A stretch of DNA of 64,000 bases from Advenella sp. S44 (GTDB taxonomy: Bacteria; Pseudomonadota; Gammaproteobacteria; Burkholderiales; Burkholderiaceae_B), in contig NZ_NEXS01000009.1 in the NCBI RefSeq assembly GCF_002810445.1, positions 372,001 through 436,000 on the forward strand. The letters run 5' to 3'. A program made the position numbers and the translations under genes. The notes below the pieces were generated by a model. That model did no database searches. It saw only the letters and a list, made by a program, of their open reading frames with translations, and had not been told where the DNA came from. Shown here in pieces: positions 8,934 through 19,772 of this stretch; the stretch's first letter is position 1, and every line of letters starts with the position of its first letter.

Positions 8934-10652
8934 TTACAAGTCTTCTGAACCCAGCAGCATTTCGGTCAGGCCTTTGCCTGCCTTGACCATTGGCCAGACA
9001 TTTTCGGTCCGGTCAGTGATGAAGTCCAGGAAGACCAGACGGTCTTTGTGCTTGCCGAAAGCTTCCTTGATGGCCGGCTCGACATCTGCCGGCTTATCAA
9101 TTTGAAGACCGATATGTCCATAGCTTTCGACCAGTTTGACAAAGTCGGGGATCGAGTCCATGTACGATTCGGAGTAGCGCGACTGATAGTCGATTTCCTG
9201 CCATTGCCGCACCATGCCCAGATAGCGGTTATTCAGGCACAGCACTTTAGGCGTGAAGTGATACTGCGTGCAGGTGGCCAACTCCTGGATATTCATCTGG
9301 ATCGACGCCTCGCCGGTCACGACGGCAATTTGCGCATCGGGATGCGCCATTTGCACGCCCATGGCGTAAGGCAGGCCAACGCCCATGGTGCCCAGGCCGC
9401 CCGAGTTGATCCAGCGTCGGGGATGGTTGAAGCGGTAATACTGCGCCGCCCACATCTGGTGCTGACCCACGTCAGAGGTTACAAAGGCATTGCCTTCGGT
9501 GACCTTGCACAGGGTTTCGATAACAAATTGCGGCTTGATCAGCTCACTGTCGCGAGCGTATTTCAGACAGTCGCGGCCGCGCCAGTCGTTGATTTGCTTC
9601 CACCAGGCCTGCAATGAACGGCTGCTTTTTTGCTCGGCCAGCGCATCTGCAAGTAGCGGATTCATTTCCTGCAGCACTTCCCTGACGTTGCCCACAATGG
9701 GGATGTCGACCTTGACCCGCTTGGAAATGGACGATGGATCAATATCAATATGAACGATCTTGCGCTGCGCCTGGGCAAAGTGCTTGGTATTGCCGATGAC
9801 CCGATCATCAAAGCGCGCGCCCACGGCAATCAGCACATCGCAGTTTTGCATGGTCATATTGGCTTCATAGGTACCGTGCATACCCGGCATGCCAAGATAC
9901 TGATCGGAATCCGGGTTTTGCGCGCCCAGCGCCATGAGTGTCGTGGTAACCGGGGCGCCGCTGAGCCGCACCAGTTGGCGCAGTTCTTCTGAAGCGTCGG
10001 ACAGGATGACCCCGCCGCCGGCGTAAATCATGGGACGCTCGGCGTTGGCCAGCAACTGGGCAGCCTTCTTGATTTGCCCCAGATGGCCCTTGGCCACCGG
10101 CGCATAGGATCGCATCTTGATTTCAGACTTGGGGGGCGCATATTTGCACGCGGTCATGGAGATATCCTTGGGGATATCGACCAGGACCGGGCCCGGGCGG
10201 CCGGTGCGGGCAATGTAGAATGCCTTGCGCATGGTATCGGCCAGGTCCTTGACGTCACGAACCAGGAAATTGTGTTTCACGCAGGGTCGGGTAATACCGA
10301 CTGTGTCGCATTCCTGGAAGGCATCCTCGCCAATCGCCTTGGTGGGCACCTGACCACTGATGATGACTAGCGGGATGGAGTCCATATAGGCAGTGGCGAT
10401 ACCGGTGACCGCATTGGTCAGGCCCGGGCCGCTGGTGACCAGACACACGCCCACTTTATTGGAGGAGCGTGAATAGGCATCGGCAGCATGCACCGCAGCC
10501 TGCTCATGTCGAACCAGAATATGCTTGAAATCTTTCTGTTTGTAGATTGCGTCGTAAATGTAGAGCACCGCGCCACCAGGATAACCGAAAACGTGCTCGA
10601 CGCCCTCTTCGGCCAGGCAGCGCACGACGATATCGGCGCCATTGAGTTCCAT
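8934..10652 (-). CDS. ilvB: acetolactate synthase large (catalytic) subunit, IlvB/IlvI type
   Basis: A 572-residue thiamine-diphosphate enzyme that condenses pyruvate with pyruvate or 2-ketobutyrate. The N-terminal domain has VEHVFGYPGGAVLYIYDA and the catalytic glutamate in the HEQAAVHAADAY region. The central domain has GAPVTTTLMALGA. The C-terminal thiamine-binding motif reads GEASIQMN, with Glu where many homologues have Asp, and is followed by LNNRYLGMVRQWQ. The frame is open to 10748, but I chose the ATG at 10652 because GAAAGGAA precedes it and the protein aligns from MELNGADI. A structured leader lies upstream. Confidence 0.96.
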   Translation of the reverse strand: MELNGADIVVRCLAEEGVEHVFGYPGGAVLYIYDAIYKQKDFKHILVRHEQAAVHAADAYSRSSNKVGVCLVTSGPGLTNAVTGIATAYMDSIPLVIISGQVPTKAIGEDAFQECDTVGITRPCVKHNFLVRDVKDLADTMRKAFYIARTGRPGPVLVDIPKDISMTACKYAPPKSEIKMRSYAPVAKGHLGQIKKAAQLLANAERPMIYAGGGVILSDASEELRQLVRLSGAPVTTTLMALGAQNPDSDQYLGMPGMHGTYEANMTMQNCDVLIAVGARFDDRVIGNTKHFAQAQRKIVHIDIDPSSISKRVKVDIPIVGNVREVLQEMNPLLADALAEQKSSRSLQAWWKQINDWRGRDCLKYARDSELIKPQFVIETLCKVTEGNAFVTSDVGQHQMWAAQYYRFNHPRRWINSGGLGTMGVGLPYAMGVQMAHPDAQIAVVTGEASIQMNIQELATCTQYHFTPKVLCLNNRYLGMVRQWQEIDYQSRYSESYMDSIPDFVKLVESYGHIGLQIDKPADVEPAIKEAFGKHKDRLVFLDFITDRTENVWPMVKAGKGLTEMLLGSEDL

Positions 10653-11136
10653 GTTATTTCCTTTCATAACCAGCATTCCCGCGTTGATTGGTCCTGCGAC
10701 CAGGGCTTCGGCGGGATCCGACAACATCTGCAGCGCTTTGTTCCTCACGGAGGAACGCCACCTGCAGACATTGATGTACCAGCCTGGCCATCAATCTGGG
10801 TCTGCGCGCACACAGGGTGCGGGAGAGTTCGAAATGGAGACGTTTATTCACGCTTTTGGCACGAATAACCGCTATTGTTCGTTAAGTTAGGCGCACTGCA
10901 ATTGAAGCGGATAGCTAAAACAGGGTGTCCGTCAATACCGCGGACGGATTGCCCGCAGATATAGTGCTCAAATGTACCGCATTGCAACACCAAACGCAAT
11001 CAGGAACATTCATTATGCACAAAATTGTTGGCAGCCAACGGTACAATAGAGTTCTTTGTTGTGTCATGTCTTTGGTACTGCCGTCATCCAATGGCCGTCA
11101 ACAATCAAGACTCCCGTCTTTTCACTGGTTTGGTGT
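10653..11136. other. ilvB-FUSC divergent intergenic region with structured ilv leader
   Basis: This is 484 bases between divergent genes. The ilvB-proximal part holds two strong stem-loops on the minus strand. One is at 10765-10804 (outer CAGAC/GTCTG, inner ATTGATG/CATCAAT, one 4-base bulge). The other is at 10740-10756 (GTTCCTC/GAGGAAC with a 3-base loop). A minus-strand open frame from GTG at 10851 overlaps both and could be a leader peptide, but it is not rich in branched-chain codons. Nothing coding is supported on the plus side; TACAAT at 11041-11046 is a possible -10 box for the FUSC gene. Confidence 0.5.
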
Positions 11137-13326
11137 ATGGATATTCGCGCGGAAAATTTCGTCAAATTCTTCTATAGTTCCAATTTTTTTCATGGAACGC
11201 GCCAGGCTACGGGGGTGCTGCTACCGGTACTGGTGATGGCAGGGTTTTTCAACGAGCCCATGATAGGCGTGGCACTGGCCACCGGGGCCCTGTGTCCGGC
11301 CATTATCGATCAGGTAGGCGGCACCAAACGATCACGTCTGAATGAAATGCTGGGCGGCATCGTACTGGGCCAGCTCTCGGGATTGATTACCGGGCTGGCA
11401 AGCCCCTATCCCGCCCTGCTGTGGCTAGCGGTGTCAGCTCAGGTTTTCTTCTATTCGATGTTGTCGGTCTATGGCCGGCGCGGCGGCCTGATCGGATTTG
11501 GCTGCCTGCTGCAGATGATGTTGTCCATGCACACCCCCGTGTCGGTTGACGAGGCGCTCACGCACACGAGTTACACCGCGATGGGCGGGGTTTTCTACAT
11601 ACTGTACAGCACATCCATCAGCCACTTGTTCAAGCTGCGCGAAGAAAGGCAGACCCTGTCTGCCGCTCTGTACGCCACGGCAGCTTACGTGAGCACGCGC
11701 GCCGATTTCTACGATACGCACAAAAACCTGGACGACAGCTACCGGCGCCTGATCCCGCAAATGGTCGCAATGACAGAGCAGCACCAAAGCGCGCGCGATG
11801 TGGTGCTGCGCAATCTGCCTCGCGACAACGACGCGAGCGACCAGCAGCGCATTTTGCTGTGGAACGTGTTTATCGACATGATAGCCCTGCTCGATACCAT
11901 GGTGGCATCGCAAACTGACTACGCCACCTTGCGCGCGCGCTTTCAGGACCACGATATTCTGCTGTTCATGCGCGATACCCTGTTCAAGATCAGTCGCACC
12001 CTGAACCGGACAGCCTTCAGCCTGGCACGCAATAAGCCGGTGGATTACCGCAACAGCGTCAAGGCCGAGTTGCGGGCCATGGAGTATGAGCTGCTGCAAC
12101 TCAAACAGGATGGCATCCAGCGTACCGAGCCGGAAACTTATTTGCTGCTGGTGCAAATCGTACGTCGCCTGCGCAATGCCAGCCGGTTTGTCGATCGCAT
12201 TGCAGATAATCTGCGTGGCACGCGCCTGGAGCCGGTCAACAGGCTCAAGCGCGATCATTCGCTGCGCCGTTTCATTACGCCGCAGGCCATCACGCTTGCG
12301 CCGCTCAAGCGCAACCTGAACCTGAACTCGTCTATTTTCCGCTATGCCTTGCGCACCACATTCGTGGTCACTCTGGTATTGCTGATTTCCACGGTCGTCA
12401 GCCTGGTGTATGGGCATTCGGCAATCGTGCGTGCATTTACCTCGCACAGTTACTGGATCATCCTGACGGTACTCATTATTATGCGCCCGGGGTTCGCACT
12501 GACGCGCCAACGCACGATTGGCCGCCTGGCCGGTACGCTGGCCGGGTGCCTGATTACGATTGCACTGTTCAATCTGACCAGCAATCCGTTTATTCTTATT
12601 GCAATCATGATTCCGGCGATGGTGCTGGGCAATGCCTTTGTGCTAACTAACTATCCGCTCAGCTCGCTGCTGATGACGATCTATATCCTGATCGCCTTCC
12701 ACTTCCTGAGTCCCGGCAATTTACTGATTATTGGCGAACGAGCGCTGGATACGCTGGCCGGTTGTGCACTGGCATTTGCCTGCGGGTCGATTCTGCCCTG
12801 GTGGGAAAAGCAGCGCATTATGCCTCTGGCGCAGGACGCCATCGTGGCGGCGCATGAGTACATTCTGGCCGTGCAGGCCTACATCAGCTCCGTGCACGCC
12901 GACCCGGAACAGAAAGTCTCATCGGCCGATAATGAGCGCTATGTACACGCGCAACTGTCTCGCAAAAACATGCACACGGCCTTCGGCGCCTTTGCCGATA
13001 GTTTCTACAGGATGATGAACGAACCCAAATCGAAACAGATCCATATCAAGGAGCTAAACACGATTTTGGTGCAAACCGACGCCGTGGCCAGTCAGATCAC
13101 TGCCATTGCGCCTGTCCTGGCTGGCCTGGACAAAATTCCGCCCAATATGCAGCAGACGATTACCAACGTATCGGACTTGCTGGACAAGGACGCCAAAGCC
13201 ATCACGGAAGCGCCATCGCAGATTGAAACCGAGGGTCAGTACGGCAGCGTCGTATTTCCCTTGAAACAGATGCAGCAGGCGGCGCTGCGCATCCGCCAGC
13301 AGGCGACCAATATCGGCTTAATGTAA
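11137..13326 (+). CDS. FUSC-family inner-membrane protein (YccS/AaeB-like efflux component)
   Basis: A 729-residue integral membrane protein of the fusaric-acid-resistance-like family. It has the typical two-half layout. An N-terminal membrane block (about residues 20-160, including LLPVLVMAGFFNEPMIGVALATGA) is followed by a soluble domain. A second membrane block around residues 400-550 contains FVVTLVLLISTVVSLVYG and the GRLAGTLAGCLI motif, before a C-terminal soluble region. Homologues export aromatic carboxylic acids or are of unknown function. I chose the ATG at 11137 because the preceding 27 codons do not match the family. It is divergent from ilvB and has no adjacent membrane-fusion protein. 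Confidence 0.85.
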   Translation: MDIRAENFVKFFYSSNFFHGTRQATGVLLPVLVMAGFFNEPMIGVALATGALCPAIIDQVGGTKRSRLNEMLGGIVLGQLSGLITGLASPYPALLWLAVSAQVFFYSMLSVYGRRGGLIGFGCLLQMMLSMHTPVSVDEALTHTSYTAMGGVFYILYSTSISHLFKLREERQTLSAALYATAAYVSTRADFYDTHKNLDDSYRRLIPQMVAMTEQHQSARDVVLRNLPRDNDASDQQRILLWNVFIDMIALLDTMVASQTDYATLRARFQDHDILLFMRDTLFKISRTLNRTAFSLARNKPVDYRNSVKAELRAMEYELLQLKQDGIQRTEPETYLLLVQIVRRLRNASRFVDRIADNLRGTRLEPVNRLKRDHSLRRFITPQAITLAPLKRNLNLNSSIFRYALRTTFVVTLVLLISTVVSLVYGHSAIVRAFTSHSYWIILTVLIIMRPGFALTRQRTIGRLAGTLAGCLITIALFNLTSNPFILIAIMIPAMVLGNAFVLTNYPLSSLLMTIYILIAFHFLSPGNLLIIGERALDTLAGCALAFACGSILPWWEKQRIMPLAQDAIVAAHEYILAVQAYISSVHADPEQKVSSADNERYVHAQLSRKNMHTAFGAFADSFYRMMNEPKSKQIHIKELNTILVQTDAVASQITAIAPVLAGLDKIPPNMQQTITNVSDLLDKDAKAITEAPSQIETEGQYGSVVFPLKQMQQAALRIRQQATNIGLM

Positions 13327-13409
13327 AAGTAAAAGCGCATCGTACTCGGCTGATATCGCGTGGTAACCTGCTGCAATCGCATCGTACCGGGCAGAAAAAA
13401 ATGTACCCG

Positions 13410-13443
13410 GCCGGCATCAGGCCGTCAATCCGAAGGCCGGCCT
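13410..13443 (+). terminator. possible terminator hairpin after the FUSC gene
   Basis: GGCCGGC and GCCGGCC form a 7-bp stem around a 20-base loop, with no clear U-tract. It sits between two convergent genes. The rest of the 250-base gap shows nothing else. Confidence 0.35.
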
Positions 13444-13579
13444 GCGTGCATCAAAGGCACAAAGCGCATCGTCAATGCATCATCGTTTTTCGTGAATGAC
13501 TGCGCGCCTGGTACGCCGCTGCGATCCCGCCATGGCAGCACGCCGCCTGGCTCCATGAGTAGATAAAATGAATGGCCGG

Positions 13580-14812
13580 CTACTCAAAGAGCTGTTCATC
13601 CACATTAAGGGCGCCAGGCCAGAAATAAAGAATCGCCGACAGTAGCTGAATCGCAATCATAATACCCCAGCCGGTCAGATGCGCTACGGCAGGGTAATGA
13701 CCGTCAGTGGCTGGCCAGAAATCCAGCACGAACCCGACGCCAACCTGCATGGAAAAGATGCTGATGAAAAAAATCATATTGAAGGCAGTCGTTACGCGGC
13801 CAACAACCTTGCGTGGAAATACCTCGGCCAGCAAGGCGTAGGCAAGAATACAACAAGCGGCAAAAAAACCGTAGGCCCCCCAGATCAACGCCGGCGAGAC
13901 CGGCACCCGGAGCAGAATCAGCAATTGTAAAATCACGAACAGCGCCATTCCCAGTCCGCAAAAGGCGCGCAAACCCAGACCGTAGCGCTCGATACGACGC
14001 GCCACCAGACCGGTGATGACCGTACCGGCCACCATGGTCAACCCCAACATGGACACCAGGCTGTCGGCCTGGCGCGCCGCCAATCCAGAGACGTCAATCA
14101 AATACGGCTTGACCCAAAGCGACTGGGCCGCATAGAAGGCGCCGCCCACCGCACACGGGAAAGGCACAACGCGCCAGAACACCGTGTTCTTCAAGATAAT
14201 GCGCAGGCCATGGATCTGCTTTGACATTGACTCATGCGAGCCCTGTCGCGGCTTCGTTTCAGGAACCAGCAACCAGATGACTGCCGCTACGGCAACGGTG
14301 AACACGGCCATACCTACGCTGATTTCCCGCCAGGTATATTGCGTTAGCAATACCGCCAGCGGTGTGCCCACCACCACGCCGCCCAGGCCGCCTAACGCCA
14401 CCATCAGGCCATTGAGTAGCGGCCAGCGCGAAGACGGAAAGTTCTGGGCGATCGCCAGAAAACCCGCGCCAAGGCAGACCGATACACCCACGCCAATCAT
14501 GATGCGGGCGATGATCAGCCCCTGCATGCTGTACGAGATGCCGTATAGCACAGTCCCGGCAGCAGCCACCATCAACAGCGCGGCATCGGTGCGGCGCGCG
14601 CCATAGCGATCCAGCGCCAGCCCGGCCGGCAACTGGGCCAGGGCAAAACCGATAAAGTAAAAACTGGTGAGCAGACCCAGGTCACTGGCTGTCAGATTCA
14701 TCTCGCGCGACAGAAACGGCGCAAAGCCAATATTGAGGCCACGATACACATAGGACAGAAAGTATCCCAGTGCAAAAAGAGCAAAAATCCTTATTGCTGC
14801 CTGTCGGCTCAT
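13580..14812 (-). CDS. major facilitator superfamily transporter
   Basis: A 410-residue MFS permease with 12 predicted membrane helices. The N-terminal half carries GLLTSFYFIGFALAQLPAGLALDRYGARRT, which includes the loop 2-3 MFS signature (D-x-x-G-x-R), and a matching but weaker repeat is in the second half. The protein is of the general drug/metabolite proton-antiporter shape; the substrate is unknown. Its ATG overlaps the end of yaaA by 4 bases (ATGA), so the two are co-transcribed from upstream of yaaA. Confidence 0.88.
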   Translation of the reverse strand: MSRQAAIRIFALFALGYFLSYVYRGLNIGFAPFLSREMNLTASDLGLLTSFYFIGFALAQLPAGLALDRYGARRTDAALLMVAAAGTVLYGISYSMQGLIIARIMIGVGVSVCLGAGFLAIAQNFPSSRWPLLNGLMVALGGLGGVVVGTPLAVLLTQYTWREISVGMAVFTVAVAAVIWLLVPETKPRQGSHESMSKQIHGLRIILKNTVFWRVVPFPCAVGGAFYAAQSLWVKPYLIDVSGLAARQADSLVSMLGLTMVAGTVITGLVARRIERYGLGLRAFCGLGMALFVILQLLILLRVPVSPALIWGAYGFFAACCILAYALLAEVFPRKVVGRVTTAFNMIFFISIFSMQVGVGFVLDFWPATDGHYPAVAHLTGWGIMIAIQLLSAILYFWPGALNVDEQLFE

Positions 14813-15579
14813 TGTCTTCTCCGGAAGACCAATTTGTCCTCCGAGGATTCCTGTTCCGCAAAGGCATAGCCCTCGAGGTTGAATTTCTTCAGGGCTGCGG
14901 GGGTTTTTGCTTTGGTTTGGATCGCAAAACGCGCCATCAGACCCCGCGCGCGTTTAGCATTGAAACTGATGATTTTGTAGACACCGTTTTTGTAGTCCTG
15001 AAAGACACACTGGACAACACGGGCATCCAGCGCTTTGAGATCGACCGCCTTGAAATACTCTTCGGATGCCAGATTGATGATAATTCGCGAGGTCTCATCG
15101 TTGAGCCGCTCGTTCAGGTATTGGGCGATTTCCGAACCCCAGAATTCGTACAGGTTTTTGCCGCGGCCGGTTTCCAGGCGCGTGCCCATCTCCAGGCGAT
15201 ACGGCTGCATCAGGTCCATCGGACGCAAAACACCATACAGGCCACTGAGAATGGCCACATGCTGCTGGGCCCATGTCAGCTGTGACTCTGTAAGGGATGC
15301 TGCGTCCAGCCCTTCGTAAACATCGCCATTGAAAGCCAGTACGGCCTGACGGGCGTTTGTCTGATCGAACTTGGGTTTCCACTCGGCGTAGCGTTTGACA
15401 TTCAGTTCGGACAAGGCCGGGCTCAGCTTCATAAGACCGGCAATATCGTCGGCGCTCTTGGTTTTGAGCACCTTGATCAATTCTGCAGACCGCTTGAGAA
15501 ACAACGGCTGCGTGTGCGTATTGGTAGAAACCAGAGAGTCGTAATCGAGTTTTTTAGCAGGAGAAAGCAGCAAAAGCAT
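14809..15579 (-). CDS. yaaA: peroxide stress protein YaaA (UPF0246)
   Basis: A 256-residue YaaA-family protein. In E. coli YaaA lowers free intracellular iron during hydrogen peroxide stress and has a DNA-binding fold. The N-terminal LLSPAKKLDYDS and the later LAFNGDVYEGLDA, YGVLRPMDLMQPYRLEMGT and FNAKRARGLMARF blocks are diagnostic. I chose the ATG at 15579 because GCAGGAGAAAG-type purines surround the start and family members begin at this motif. It overlaps the downstream MFS gene by 4 bases. Confidence 0.94.
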   Translation of the reverse strand: MLLLLSPAKKLDYDSLVSTNTHTQPLFLKRSAELIKVLKTKSADDIAGLMKLSPALSELNVKRYAEWKPKFDQTNARQAVLAFNGDVYEGLDAASLTESQLTWAQQHVAILSGLYGVLRPMDLMQPYRLEMGTRLETGRGKNLYEFWGSEIAQYLNERLNDETSRIIINLASEEYFKAVDLKALDARVVQCVFQDYKNGVYKIISFNAKRARGLMARFAIQTKAKTPAALKKFNLEGYAFAEQESSEDKLVFRRRQ

Positions 15580-15722
15580 GACAGCCAACCTTGAATGAAA
15601 TGTTTGATGAATCAGCAAAAAAAACGCCGCTACGTCAAAGGCCCGGAACGTCGTCAATACAGTATGCAGGATCTGTCAGGTTTGTCGACTTCGATGAGTC
15701 CGGCAAGACCTGACTCTGGCGC

Positions 15723-17120
<1,398 letters not shown>

Positions 17121-17314
17121 TCATTATATACAGCTATGCGCAGCCGGTGTGGTTGCGAGCCGCACAATGCAGGCCGTGATTAAAAAAACAGGCGATCTTG
17201 CCGACCCGTTGCGAGGTGGCGCGCCATCCTATCGGTCGTATCCGACTATTGGGTGAAATCCTCTTCGTTGCTGCCAGCCTGGCGCAACCCAGATGCGCGA
17301 GCGCGGCGTTGCGG

Positions 17315-18655
17315 TTAGCGCTTTTGATTTTTCCGCGCCTCGCGATCCAGCGAACGCAGATAATTGAGCTTTTCCGTGATTTTCGTTTCCAGCCCCTGCT
17401 GCACCGGACGATACCAGCCTGGTTCTCGCATGCCGTCGGGCAGATAGGTCTCGCCGGCGGCATAGGCATCAGACTCATCATGCGCATACCGATACTCATG
17501 CCCGTATCCCAGTTCTTTCATCAGCTTTGTAGGCGCATTGCGCAAATGAACCGGAACTTCGCGCGACTTGTCCTGCTTGACGAACGCGCGTGCCTGGTTA
17601 TAGGCGTTGTAGCCTGCGTTGCTCTTGGCCGCAACAGAAAGATAGATGACCGCCTGCGCCAGCGCCAGCTCCCCCTCGGGAGACCCCAGACGCTCAAAGG
17701 TGGCAGCCGCTTCATTGGCCATCTGCATGGCGCGTGGGTCGGCCAGGCCGATATCTTCCCAGGCCATGCGCACAATACGGCGGGCCAGGTATTTCGGATC
17801 GGCGCCACCATCGAGCATACGGGTGAACCAGTAAAGCGCGGCATCGGGGTGAGAGCCCCGCACCGATTTGTGCAACGCCGAGATCTGGTCATAGAAGCTA
17901 TCGCCGCCCTTATCAAAACGACGTAGATTCAGCGTAAGCGCATTTTGCATGAATTCGGGCGTGATCTGCGTCACCTGTGCCGCTGCGGCTGCCGTACTGG
18001 TTTGTTCGAGCAAGTTCAGAAAGCGCCTGGCATCGCCGTCGGCGTAGCCCGTCAGGACCGCGACGGCGTTGTCATCAAACTCCAGGTCAATGGCGCCATT
18101 GTCTTTGGCGCGTACAAGCAACTGGCCCAATTCTTCGTCGGACAGCGAGGTGAGCACGTAAACCTGGGCGCGCGATAACAGCGCCGAATTGACTTCAAAG
18201 GAGGGATTTTCGGTGGTTGCGCCAATAAAGGTGAACAGCCCGCTTTCCACATACGGCAGGAATGCGTCCTGTTGCGCCTTGTTAAAGCGATGTACCTCGT
18301 CCACAAAAAGAATGGTTTTGCGTCCTTGCGCCTGGGCCACCTGCGCTTTGACAACCGCATCGCGAATGTCCTTGACGCCGCCGAGCACGGCAGAGATGGC
18401 AATAAATTGCGCGTCAAAACCGTCAGCCATCAGGCGTGCCAGCGTGGTTTTGCCCACGCCGGGCGGACCCCAGAAAATCATGGAGTGCGGGCGGCGCGCT
18501 TCAAACGCCACACGCAAGGGCTTGTCCGGACCGAGCAAATGCGACTGTCCGATGACTTCGTCGATATTACGCGGACGTAGTCTTTCGGCAAGCGGCGCAT
18601 TTTTGTCTGCACCAACGCCATTGAACAGATCGCTATCGGAAAATTCACTCATCAC
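17315..18655 (-). CDS. rarA: replication-associated recombination protein A (AAA+ ATPase)
   Basis: A 446-residue RarA/MgsA protein, which acts at stalled replication forks and shares ancestry with clamp loaders. Walker A is GPPGVGKTTLARL (about residues 62-74), Walker B is LFVDEVHRFNKAQQDAFLP, sensor 1 is GATTENPSFEVNSALLSR, and the C-terminal tetramerisation domain carries GSHPDAALYWFTRMLDGGADPKYLARR. The length is typical. It lies between lolA and serS as in many betaproteobacteria, with a lolA terminator just upstream, so it probably has its own promoter. Confidence 0.97.
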   Translation of the reverse strand: MMSEFSDSDLFNGVGADKNAPLAERLRPRNIDEVIGQSHLLGPDKPLRVAFEARRPHSMIFWGPPGVGKTTLARLMADGFDAQFIAISAVLGGVKDIRDAVVKAQVAQAQGRKTILFVDEVHRFNKAQQDAFLPYVESGLFTFIGATTENPSFEVNSALLSRAQVYVLTSLSDEELGQLLVRAKDNGAIDLEFDDNAVAVLTGYADGDARRFLNLLEQTSTAAAAAQVTQITPEFMQNALTLNLRRFDKGGDSFYDQISALHKSVRGSHPDAALYWFTRMLDGGADPKYLARRIVRMAWEDIGLADPRAMQMANEAAATFERLGSPEGELALAQAVIYLSVAAKSNAGYNAYNQARAFVKQDKSREVPVHLRNAPTKLMKELGYGHEYRYAHDESDAYAAGETYLPDGMREPGWYRPVQQGLETKITEKLNYLRSLDREARKNQKR

Positions 18656-18707
18656 TATATTGGATTCCAGAACTGCTGCGCACGTCGAGATACCGCGGTA
18701 TTGTGCA

Positions 18708-18731
18708 AAAAGGGCCGTCGCAACGGCCCCT
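18708..18731 (-). terminator. intrinsic terminator of lolA
   Basis: On the minus strand GGGCCGT and ACGGCCC flank a TGCG loop and are followed by TTTTT. It lies 40 bases after the lolA stop and 50 before the rarA ATG. Confidence 0.85.
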
Positions 18732-18771
18732 TAAGCAGTACTGCGGCAAGGGCAAAGGGCCCTTTGATAGC

Positions 18772-19503
18772 CTACATTTTAACGGTATCTACACCCTCGG
18801 GGGCCTTGAACTGATAGGCGCTGGCCGGAATGTTCACATTGCTCTTGAAATTGCGCAGTTTGATGGACGTGGTCTGGCCAAAGGAGTCCAGAATGATCAG
18901 CTCGGCAGGCAGATTATTGGCAAAGCCGATATCCACATGCGCCAGGCCGGCGTCTGCAACTTTGGGCGTGGCGCGCATCCACACCATTCCCTGTTTGTCT
19001 GGCAAGGCAGATAACTTGAACGAATCATCCAGCGTGCCGGAGCCGAACAGAATGGCCGCCGGCGAGGCGCCAACCGCTTTGCTCACCGGACGTTCCGTGA
19101 CCTGGCGCAGATCTGGGTCATATTGATAAACGGTTTCCCCGTCGGAAATCACGCTTTGCGCATACGGCTTGACAACGCTCCAGTTGAATTTGCCCGGACG
19201 TTCGAAAGAAAATGTACCGGTCTGGGCCGCCCGGCTCTTGCCCTTGCCACCGGACGTTTTTTGCGCGAATTCGCCGCTGGCCGACTTGACCTGCGCCACA
19301 AAATCTTTCAGTTGTTGCCGGGCGTCTGTCTGCTGCGTGTTGTTGACCTGCGGGATTTGCTCGAATGTCACGCCTTCAAGTGTCGTGGACAAGCCGGCAT
19401 CCGGATTCATCATATCGGGGTTCACTTTAATGTCCTGTGCCAGCGTCGGGACGGGGGCGATCGCAACCATCGACAGGCAAACTGCAAGTAACGTTTTTTT
19501 CAT
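18772..19503 (-). CDS. lolA: outer-membrane lipoprotein carrier protein LolA
   Basis: A 243-residue periplasmic chaperone that takes lipoproteins from LolCDE at the inner membrane to LolB at the outer membrane. A signal peptide covers residues 1-23 (ending PTLAQ). The body shows the LolA fold signatures FVAQVKSASGEFAQ, GTFSFERPGKFNW and VISDGETVYQYDPDLRQVTERP. It is longer than E. coli LolA (203) because of an extra segment after the signal peptide. AGGAG precedes the ATG at 19503; the open frame to 19584 does not match the family. Confidence 0.95.
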   Translation of the reverse strand: MKKTLLAVCLSMVAIAPVPTLAQDIKVNPDMMNPDAGLSTTLEGVTFEQIPQVNNTQQTDARQQLKDFVAQVKSASGEFAQKTSGGKGKSRAAQTGTFSFERPGKFNWSVVKPYAQSVISDGETVYQYDPDLRQVTERPVSKAVGASPAAILFGSGTLDDSFKLSALPDKQGMVWMRATPKVADAGLAHVDIGFANNLPAELIILDSFGQTTSIKLRNFKSNVNIPASAYQFKAPEGVDTVKM

Positions 19504-19658
19504 GAATGAACTCCTGTTGTTGTACCTTCCGGCAGTCGGGCGATGCCCTATGAATACCACCGGAAACATGACCTGTTTTACCATTAACAGGGCAAGAAAG
19601 GATGTAACCGAATCGTAAATTCGATTGCCCCGCTGTAATTTAAGTGTCGGTGCAAATA

Positions 19659-19687
19659 TTTACGGCATCCGGTAAGGATGCCGTAAA
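19659..19687. terminator. 12-bp perfect hairpin between ftsK and lolA
   Basis: TTTACGGCATCC and GGATGCCGTAAA flank a 5-base loop. The T run (seven Ts at 19694-19700) lies eight bases away on the plus side, while the minus side has only a weak TATTT. It may terminate ftsK transcripts or stabilise their 3' end. Confidence 0.55.
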
Positions 19688-19772
19688 CCGGGCTTTTTTT
19701 GACCGCCGATTGCAATTGCTCGCAGGGTCGCTGCTGGCCTTGGCAGGTCTTTGCATTCCTTGCACGCCGATG

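Noticed and set aside
11434-12510. Minus-strand open frame of 358 codons inside the FUSC gene
   Set aside because: Antisense shadow caused by GC-rich codon bias; no start signal and no recognisable domain.
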